A DNA stretch of 14,704 nt from Leucogyrophana mollusca (Eukaryota > Basidiomycota > Agaricomycetes > Boletales): contig MU266780.1 in the NCBI GenBank assembly GCA_021014945.1, positions 1-14,704 of the forward strand, given 5' to 3'. Position numbers and translations under genes: made by a program. The notes beneath the pieces were generated by a model, which was not told the DNA's origin, did no database searches, and saw only the letters and a list, made by a program, of their open reading frames with translations. This document shows positions 9,077-14,704 of this stretch, in pieces (the first letter of the stretch is position 1; each line of letters starts with the position of its first letter).

Positions 9077-9560
9077 CGGGGGTGCTTGTAGGTTGTGATT
9101 CGGGATGGGTTTCCCACACAGGCGCGAACACGTTCAATGGGCCGCTGGTTATGGAGGGGGAGGTGTTGGGTGGACAGGGCTAGGCTAGATACCGCAGGGT
9201 TCCGCGTTGCTACCGCGAGGTTCCGATTGGCCGAGGAGTATTCCGCTAAAGCTAAAGCTAAGCGTTGAGGCATGCCCGGGTTCTAAGAATACCGCAAATT
9301 ACTTATCGTGTTTCGTCCTGAGCCAATTCCGCGTCGCGTGAGAGAGGTTGACGGCCCCTTTGGTGCAGATAGAGCCCCCCGATATCATCTGGCCGTACGT
9401 CACGTCCTTATAGATCGAAGATCACCAGAAAATCGTGGGAAAGCCGCCACAAGGTCGAAGTATCAGTGATAGTAGTAACGTGGAGAGGAATTCAATCTGA
9501 TCCTTTGCGCCAAAAATGCGAAGAAGTTCGATCATGATAGCATACGCGATAGCCCATCAC
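9077..9560 (+). repeat. Non-coding repeat family, copy 1
   Basis: First and most diverged of three copies. Shared landmarks with copies 2 and 3, in order: GTTGGGTGG-CAGGG (from 9165), TAGATACC-CAGGG, CCGATTGGCCG-GGAG (9223 on), a CTAAAG hexamer run (9247-9262), TCTAAGAATACCGCAA, AGCCAATTCCGCGTCGCGTGAGA, ATAGAGCCCCCCGATATCATCT, GTCCTTATAGAT, CACAAGGTC and GTATCAGTGATAGTA. Compared with copy 2 it lacks about 25 bp after GGAG. The right edge is approximate. No coding potential is shared among the copies, and no terminal inverted repeats were found. Confidence 0.75.
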
Positions 9561-10041
9561 ATGTGGTCGATTTCATTTTATAGACATAGATACGCACTCC
9601 CACCTGAGCCATGCGGTAAACTGTCTCCTAGTTTCCTTTTTTATACGAGCGAAGCCGAGGGGGGGGGGGGGACTGGCGGAGAACTTGGAGATGATACTGC
9701 CACTGATACTGGGCACAGTTAAGCGCGATATGGCGCGAGGACACCCGGCGAACATCTCCTGTGGTCACTCTGACGCGCAAATAAGTAGCTTATCCCACAG
9801 AAGGCTCGGTTCTTGCGGATGCAACGAGTTGGATACGGGCTGCAAGACTACGCTCGAGAAAACTGAAAAATTCCTATGCGTTGACTTGCAGTGCCCCCTC
9901 GCGCATAAATGTTTCCACTCAATGCACACCACCCTGTAGATCAATCTTTGAATACGGAATGGCCCACCTTCTGGGAAATATCACCTTCGCGACATCAAAA
10001 TGATGCACCCAAGATGGTGGCACGTCTTCCTCTTCGCGTTC
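9561..10041. other. Spacer between repeat copies 1 and 2
   Basis: About 480 bp, close to one repeat period, with no gene and no clear similarity to the repeat. It carries a run of 13 G at 9659-9671. It may be a copy degraded beyond recognition by eye, or an insertion that separated copies 1 and 2. Confidence 0.4.
9659..9671. repeat. Homopolymer run of 13 G
   Basis: Thirteen consecutive G residues, preceded by GAAGCCGA and followed by ACTGGCGG. It is the reverse-complement counterpart in length of the C13 run at 2039-2051, but the flanks do not match. Exact length is uncertain for such runs. Confidence 0.8.
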
Positions 10042-10634
10042 ATATGCGCAAGTCGGGGGAAGTTGTAGATTGTGGCTCAAGATAGGTTTCCCACAGTCGC
10101 GGTTATGTTTCAGTTGGTTGCTGATCTCGGGGAGGGAGCTGTTGGGTGGGCAGGGACAGGCTATAGATACCACAGGGCCCGAATTCGGTGGATTACCCCG
10201 AGGCTCCGGTTGGCCGGGGAGCATCAAACGAGGCATTGACGCCCTGTTCCGCTAAAGCTAAAGGCTGAGTGCCGAGGCCCGCCAAGGTTCTAAGAATACC
10301 GCAAGTCATATATATTGCATTTCGTACTGAGCCAATTCCACGTCGCGTGAGAGGTTGTCAGTCACTTCGATGGAGAGAGAGCCCCCCGATATCCTCTCGG
10401 TCATACGTCATGTCCTTATGGATGGGAGACCACCAGAAAATCCTGGGGGGATGGCCACAAGGTCTATCAGTGATAGTAACGTGGAGGGGTATCAACTCCT
10501 TTCGGAAAGATGCGAGGAATGATAGAGTGGCACTCACCACGGCGACTTCCGAGCGAACAAGGCCGGAGGGGAAACACATTTTACTTGTAAATCTCATCCA
10601 CCAAATAGTTACGGGCCCATCATGAAACCCCGAT
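10042..10634 (+). repeat. Non-coding repeat family, copy 2
   Basis: Longest copy. It starts with the ATATGCGCAAGTCG block also seen at 146-159 and runs through GGTTTCCCACAG, GGGTGGGCAGGGACAGGC (10144 on), the CTAAAG run near 10254-10264, and AGAGCCCCCCGATATC. It ends with AACACATTTTACTTGTAAAT and CTCATCCACCAAATA. It is roughly 80% identical to copy 3 by eye, and the landmark GGGTGGGCAGGG is offset 495 bp from copy 3, so the two are in tandem. Confidence 0.8.
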
Positions 10635-11203
10635 GCTTGGGTGGGCAGGGACAGGCCATAGATACCACAGGGCCCCGAATTCGGTGGGTTACCGCGAGGC
10701 TCCAATTGGCCGGGGAGCACCAAACGAGGCATATATGCCCTGGTTCCGATTGGCCGGGGAGCATCAAACAAGGCAAGACCTCCTGTTCCGGTAAAGCTAA
10801 AGCTGAGTGTCGATGCCTGCCAGGATTCCAAGAATACCGCAAGGTACGTACTGTCCTTCGTCCTGGGCTAATTTCCGTGTCGCGTAAGAGGTTGACAGCC
10901 CCTTTGGGGTGGAGATAGAGCCCCCCGATATCATCTCGGCCGTACATCATGTCCTTATAGATTATAGATTAAAGATCACCAGGAGATCCTGGGAGGGCCG
11001 CCACAAGGTCAAAGTATCAGTGATGGTAACGTGAAGAGAAATCTTCTCCTTTCGGCAATATGCAAGGAATGATATAACGAGGTACTCACCGCAGCACCTC
11101 CTGAGCAATCAAAGGGGGTTCAGAGCCCGGAGGGAAAACACATTTTACTTGTAAATCTCATCCACCAAATAATTACAACTCATCACGAAACCCCAACGGA
11201 CTT
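10635..11203 (+). repeat. Non-coding repeat family, copy 3
   Basis: Directly follows copy 2 and begins near the GGGTGGGCAGGGACAGGC landmark (10639 on), so it lacks the left 100 bp of copy 2. It carries the same order of blocks, including AGAGCCCCCCGATATCATCT, CACAAGGTC, ACACATTTTACTTGTAAAT, and an end resembling the end of copy 2 (CATCACGAAACCCC against CATCATGAAACCCC). It has its own 33-bp internal duplication. It ends about 150 bp from the stop codon of the SWI3-like gene. Confidence 0.8.
10698..10774 (+). repeat. Internal 33-bp duplication inside copy 3
   Basis: Positions 10698-10730 and 10742-10774 are two copies of a 33-bp segment containing ATTGGCCGGGGAGCA, differing at four positions, with an offset of 44 bp. 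Copy 2 has the segment once and copy 1 a shortened form. This shows stepwise growth of the array by local duplication. Confidence 0.8.
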
Positions 11204-11351
11204 GCCACTTCATCGCCTTGACTCTCGGAGCGAAAAAAAAAATTACGCAAGTCTACAGAGCAAGAGCAAGCTATCAACACCAACGAACCGCAGCACACTA
11301 AACTAACAATAAACATACCACCCGCGCGCCACAACCCCCTCACCCTCACCC
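11204..11351. other. 3' flank of the SWI3-like gene
   Basis: Short intergenic region between repeat copy 3 and the stop codon of the minus-strand SWI3-like gene. It should contain that gene's 3' UTR and polyadenylation site. An A-rich run (11234-11243) and AACAATAAACATA near 11307 are present on the plus strand. On the minus strand no exact AATAAA was noticed. Confidence 0.4.
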
Positions 11352-13619
11352 TCAGCCAAGCTGCCCAAAGTTCCCATCCGCAACAGGCCCCGCCTCGCCC
11401 TCCACCGACATCCCGTTCTGCACCTCGCTAACCACCGTCCCCTGGCCCGTCGTCCCCATCCCCCCCGCAGCCGCCACCACACCCGCCAACGCACCCGCAC
11501 TCCCCCCCACACCCACACCCGCACCCGCACCCACACTTCCCCCCGCACCCGCACCCCCCGCCCCCGCCCCCAACTTCGCGATCTCCCCCCTCACCCCCTC
11601 CAGCGCCCTCGCCAGCCCCACGCGCTCCTGCACCAACTTCCCCCGCGCGCTCTCCAGCGCACACCGCTCCTCCTCCAGCACCCCCTCCAGCTCCTCGAAC
11701 GCAGCCATCTTGAGCTCGAGCTTCGTCAGCGTGAGCCGGACGAGCGTCCCCAGCGCGGCGCGGATGTGCGCGTCCTCGGCGGCGGCGAGGGACGCGGCGG
11801 CGCGCGCGGAGGATTTTAGGGCGAGGCGCGCGGCGCGCTGGTGGGCTGTGTGGGGGATTTTGGGGGTGGGGGTTGGGTTGGGGGCGGTGGTGGTGGTGGG
11901 GTCGGCGGGGCCGTCGGCGGGGGCTGGTGTGTCCGTTTTGCTCGACGCGTCGACGGGGTCCTCGATCATCTTCTCGTCCCCATCCTTCTCCTCCGTCTTC
12001 CCCTCCCCCTCCCTCTTCTCCCCCTTCTCCCCCTCCTCGCCTGTCGCCTCCCCCTCGCCTCCCCCATCCGTCAACTCCCTCAACGCCGTCCCCGCCGCCT
12101 CCGCCGCCACCCCCGTGCCCACCACGCCCGCCAAGAACGCCACCACGCTCATCACCGGGTTGTCCGCCTGCTCGAACGGCACGCGCGCGAACCTGAGCGG
12201 GCCCGCGTCGCCCTCCGCGGCGACGTACGGGTCCTCGATCGGGAGCTCGAGGAACTTGCGGATGCACTGCTGCGCGGTGCGCGTCCCGACGTGGTCCTCG
12301 ATCGCGTTCCAGTCGTCGTCGTGCATCTCGATGCCCTCGAGGAGGAGGAGCACCTCCTGGTCCGTCCACGCGTCCGCGTCGCCCGGGTGCCCCGCCCCAG
12401 ACCCAGAGCCGGAGACGTGGTTCACGCCCGGGGGGTGGGACGTGAGCTTGACAAAGTCCCCCGAGAACATGGTGCTGGGGAAGCGCCCGTCGAGGTAGCA
12501 CGGCGGGCAGAGCTCGAAGTCCTTGACCTTGAGGGAGTGGTAGCGCACGGGGGTGCAGTCCGTCCCGCACGTGTCGCACTGGTAGGACATGTTGCCCTTG
12601 GAGGTCGAGGCGACGAGGGAGGCGGCTTCGCCCGGGGTGATGGTGCGCGAGGCTTTGGAGGTGGTTTGGTAGATTGAGTTGCGGATCTCGAGGGAGGCGG
12701 GGTGCGTGGGGGGTGGTTGCTGTTGCTGTTGCTGTTGCTGTTGTTTTTGGGCGCTGGGGTGGGTGGGAGAGGGGCGGGTGCCGGGGTGGAGGGATTGCAG
12801 CCCGCGGGGGGTGTCGAGGATGACGCGGAAGTGGCCTGTGAATGGCGGCGCGAGCGCTGCAGGACGCGCTTCTGGGTCGATCTACGCGAAGGATATGTAG
12901 CCGTACGCATCCAATGCAGACAAAGGACGCACCTGGTAGTTGATCAACCCCCACTGCTCCAAAAACGCATGCACCCGCATGATGGCGCACACGTCGCCCG
13001 CGAGGTTCCTCCTGCACGCGGTGACGGTGAGGTACTCGGTGGGCCTGAGCCTGTAGGTGTTTATCATAAAGTCGCGGTAGTCCTTGTATATGGCGGGGGA
13101 CTTGCTGCGGTTGCGGGAGTTGAAGAACTCGGGGAGGGCGCGGCGCTCGATGGGGTGCAGCTTCGACATGTCGAACCAGGCGGAGTAGGAGGGGATGACG
13201 ATGGAGTGCGTCTGCGCTGCGAGGTACTTGCGCGCCTGGTCCTCGAGGCGCAGACGGGTGGCCTCGAGGGCCGCTGGGTCCGCGTCTGCGTCGTCGCCCT
13301 CGTTTTCGTTTTCGTTTTCGTCTGCGGAGTCGGGCTCCTCGTCTGCGTCGGCCATGGAGACGTCGCCCGCGTCCTCGTCGCCCTCTGCGAGGACGCGCAC
13401 GTCGGTGGGGGCATTTTCGTCGTCGTCGGCTGGTGCTGCTGCTGTGGATGGGGCGGGGGGGAGGTTCCCGATGTCTGCGCCCTGGATGGGGTCGAGCTCG
13501 CTGCGCTTGCCTGGGGCGTTGTCGGGGTCGACGGGGGAGACGCCCTGGTTTAGTGTGAGCTTTATGCGCTTTGCGTCGGAGGAGGGGGAGGGAGATGCGG
13601 CGCGCTTTGGGGAGTCCAT
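11352..13619 (-). CDS. SWI3: SWI/SNF or RSC complex subunit, SWI3/RSC8 family
   Basis: This is a core scaffold subunit of a SWI/SNF-type ATP-dependent chromatin remodelling complex in the nucleus (Swi3/Rsc8 in yeast, SMARCC in animals). Two exons (13619-12933 and 12881-11352) flank a 51-nt phase-0 intron and give 738 aa. In order: a Lys/Arg-containing N-terminus (PKRAASP..AKRIKL) and an acidic stretch (65-115, including ENENENE); a SWIRM domain (about 138-255, [21 protein letters not shown]...[21 protein letters not shown]) interrupted by the intron; a nine-Gln run (276-284); a ZZ-like zinc finger (about 330-358, CDTCGTDC and LCPPCY); a SANT domain (399-442, [20 protein letters not shown]); the family's conserved [19 protein letters not shown] block (465-483); an acidic low-complexity linker; a coiled coil (576-666); and a Gly/Ala-rich tail. 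Swi3 and Rsc8 cannot be separated here. The ATG is the first in frame, and the next gene starts 130 bp away in the opposite direction. Confidence 0.93.
12717..12743 (-). repeat. CAA/CAG repeat coding nine Gln
   Basis: An alternating CAA-CAG microsatellite in exon 2 of the SWI3-like gene, residues 276-284, lies between SWIRM and the zinc finger, in a linker rich in Pro, Ser and His. The length is likely to vary among strains. Confidence 0.85.
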
Positions 13620-13749
13620 TATCGTGCTCTCGGTTTCACGAGGAGGTGGGTTGGAGGGAGAGAGGACAAACAGATGTCAACAGGAGGTGTGGCTGGTGCG
13701 TGTGTTACTTATTTTCATTTTCAGGCGAGGTGGAAGGGAATGCGCTGGG
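13620..13749. promoter_or_regulatory. Divergent promoter between SWI3-like and PPR-like genes
   Basis: Only 130 bp separate the two start codons on opposite strands, so the 5' UTRs and core promoters of both genes must share this space, unless one transcript starts within the other. The plus side contains a pyrimidine-rich, acceptor-like stretch ending TTTTCAG at 13717-13723, so a 5'-UTR intron of the right-hand gene is possible. No TATA box was seen. Confidence 0.5.
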
Positions 13750-14704
13750 ATGGCGACATGGATACTTGGGCAGAGAATGCCCTGGGTGGTGCACGGAAGA
13801 GCTCCAATATTCAGACTATGGAGGTCGTCGTCGCAGTCGCCCGCCTCCATCGCCATCGACACGATCCCATACCCATCCAGCCAGCCAGACCCATCCATCT
13901 TCGAACTCCCCACCACAGACGAGTACACTACAGCCACCCCAGCCCCAGTCGCCGCCCCGCCCACGTCCTCTGAGACGCTCGTCTCCCTCGTCACATCCGA
14001 CAACTGGAAAGCCGCCGTCGCCCTCCGCGACGAGATGCTCGCCCTCCACATCCCGATATCCCCGCACCCGGCCTTCGAGCGCGCAGCCGAGCACGTCCTC
14101 CGCCGCGCACGCGACCCCGCGAGCCGGCGCGACCCCTTCTCCGCGTGGTTCCGCCTCGTCCCCCCCGCCTCGCAGCGCTGGTCGCCGCTGTACGGCATCC
14201 GCTCCGTCATATTCCGCACGATGCCGCACCTCGAGCTCCCCCTCGTCATCCGCTTCGGCCTCCTCTGCGCGAGCAAGGGCTTCTTCGCGGGCGCCACCTC
14301 CACCCAGACCGTCGCCGCCGTATTCCGCTACGCGCGCCCCGACGCCGCGATGGCCTTTCTCGCCCAGTACGAGCACAGGGTGAGGCGCTTCTGCGAGGAG
14401 AACGGGAGCGAGGTGCGGGAGTCGTATTGGATGGGGCTGTTTAGCTTGGCTGCGCGCACCCAGGCCCTCGCAGGCCGTGTCGGCGACGCGATAAACATCG
14501 TCGAAATGGCTGCACACCGCGACTATCGCATCTCCGCGTTCACGTTCTCCCTCCTCCTCGAGCACGCAACCGACCCAGCCCACGTCGCCAGCATCACCGC
14601 CCTCCGTGCGTCCCATTCCTTCCCCGCATACACCGCCGGCCCTCCCGCCCCCATCCCCCGGCACGCCTACGCCTCGCACGCTCCCCCAACCACCCCCGCC
14701 CTCG
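13750..14704 (+). CDS. Probable mitochondrial PPR-like protein, 5' part
   Basis: One uninterrupted frame of 318 codons from ATG 13750 runs off the right edge, so the gene is incomplete. The N-terminus (MATWILGQRMPWVVHGRAPIFRLWRSS) is rich in Arg, Trp and hydrophobics and free of acidic residues, like a mitochondrial targeting presequence. A Ser/Pro/Thr-rich stretch follows to about residue 74, then helical pairs such as ETLVSLVTSDNWKAAVALRD with EMLALHIPISPH (75-106), and later AGRVGDAINIVEMAAHRDYR (241-260). Their spacing and residue pattern resemble pentatricopeptide repeats, RNA-binding helical repeats that act in organelle RNA processing or translation in fungi. The call rests on this pattern only; another helical-repeat family is possible. 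Coding sequence is extremely C-rich at third positions, like the SWI3-like gene. A later ATG at 13777 is an alternative start but would shorten the presequence. Confidence 0.6.
   Translation, partial: MATWILGQRMPWVVHGRAPIFRLWRSSSQSPASIAIDTIPYPSSQPDPSIFELPTTDEYTTATPAPVAAPPTSSETLVSLVTSDNWKAAVALRDEMLALHIPISPHPAFERAAEHVLRRARDPASRRDPFSAWFRLVPPASQRWSPLYGIRSVIFRTMPHLELPLVIRFGLLCASKGFFAGATSTQTVAAVFRYARPDAAMAFLAQYEHRVRRFCEENGSEVRESYWMGLFSLAARTQALAGRVGDAINIVEMAAHRDYRISAFTFSLLLEHATDPAHVASITALRASHSFPAYTAGPPAPIPRHAYASHAPPTTPAL

Noticed and set aside
8848..9183. 111-codon plus-strand open frame
   Set aside because: It runs into repeat copy 1, has no domain features and no continuing exons.
9919..10950. 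Minus-strand open frames over the repeats sharing LPGQ-EPRGNPPNSGP-like text
   Set aside because: The shared text follows from the DNA repeat itself. Frames are not conserved across all copies and are interrupted at different points.
11428..13017. 529-codon open frame on the minus strand overlapping the SWI3-like gene
   Set aside because: It is one frame off the true exon; the text is Arg/Gly/Pro low complexity caused by GC-rich third positions, while the other frame carries clear SWIRM, zinc-finger and SANT signatures.
11710..13553. Plus-strand open frames of 262-283 codons opposite the SWI3-like gene
   Set aside because: Antisense shadows of a gene with strongly biased codon use; Ser/Pro/Val-rich with no domains.
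13816..14679. Minus-strand 287-codon frame opposite the PPR-like gene
   Set aside because: Shadow of the plus-strand frame; Gly/Glu/Arg-rich and without protein character. The plus frame has a targeting-like start and helical repeats.
1..14704. CRISPR arrays, rRNA or tRNA genes
   Set aside because: No short regularly spaced direct repeats and no tRNA B-box or cloverleaf or rRNA-like sequence was noticed; the genome type is eukaryotic.

Overview
The window looks like nuclear DNA of a filamentous basidiomycete, most likely an Agaricomycete. The reasons are GT-AG introns of about 50-67 nt in nearly every gene, GC-rich coding sequence, a SWI3/RSC8-type chromatin remodeller subunit, and an Ndc10/GCR1_C-type tyrosine recombinase of the sort fungi carry as Crypton transposons. 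Exon structures here were assembled by hand from splice signals, frame continuity and protein character; no search was run. No rRNA, tRNA or CRISPR array was seen.

Layout. Positions 1-1033 hold no convincing gene, but contain a cluster of four GGTCAAC motifs and a short relic of a repeat found again further right. Positions 1034-1898 hold the 5' half of a ribonucleotide reductase small-subunit (R2) gene with its introns; it stops just inside the metal/radical centre and is called a pseudogene. Positions 1899-2764 are non-coding and include a run of 13 C. Positions 2765-7595 carry two complete, intron-rich genes facing each other. The plus-strand gene (7 exons, about 857 aa) encodes a Crypton-type tyrosine recombinase with a full R / H-x-x-R / W / Y set, an Ndc10-like middle, a basic nuclear-localisation-like stretch and a GCR1_C DNA-binding domain. 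The minus-strand gene (7 exons, about 479 aa) encodes a protein I do not recognise. Their stop codons are only 155 nt apart. Cryptons normally carry the recombinase alone, so this pair is the best candidate in the window for an undescribed system: a two-gene Crypton-like element, or a Crypton sitting next to an unknown gene.

Positions 7596-9076 show no firm gene. From 9077 to 11203 there are three diverged copies of a non-coding repeat; the two right-hand copies are in tandem with a period of about 495 bp, and the first lies almost two periods to the left. Positions 11352-13619 (minus) encode a complete SWI3/RSC8-like subunit (SWIRM, ZZ-like zinc finger, SANT, coiled coil). A 130-bp divergent promoter separates it from a plus-strand gene for a probable mitochondrial PPR-like protein that runs off the right edge.

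Overall the right end (11.35-14.7 kb) is ordinary, GC3-rich host chromosome. The left 11 kb looks like an accessory region made of a gene fragment, a possibly intact mobile element and decayed tandem repeats.
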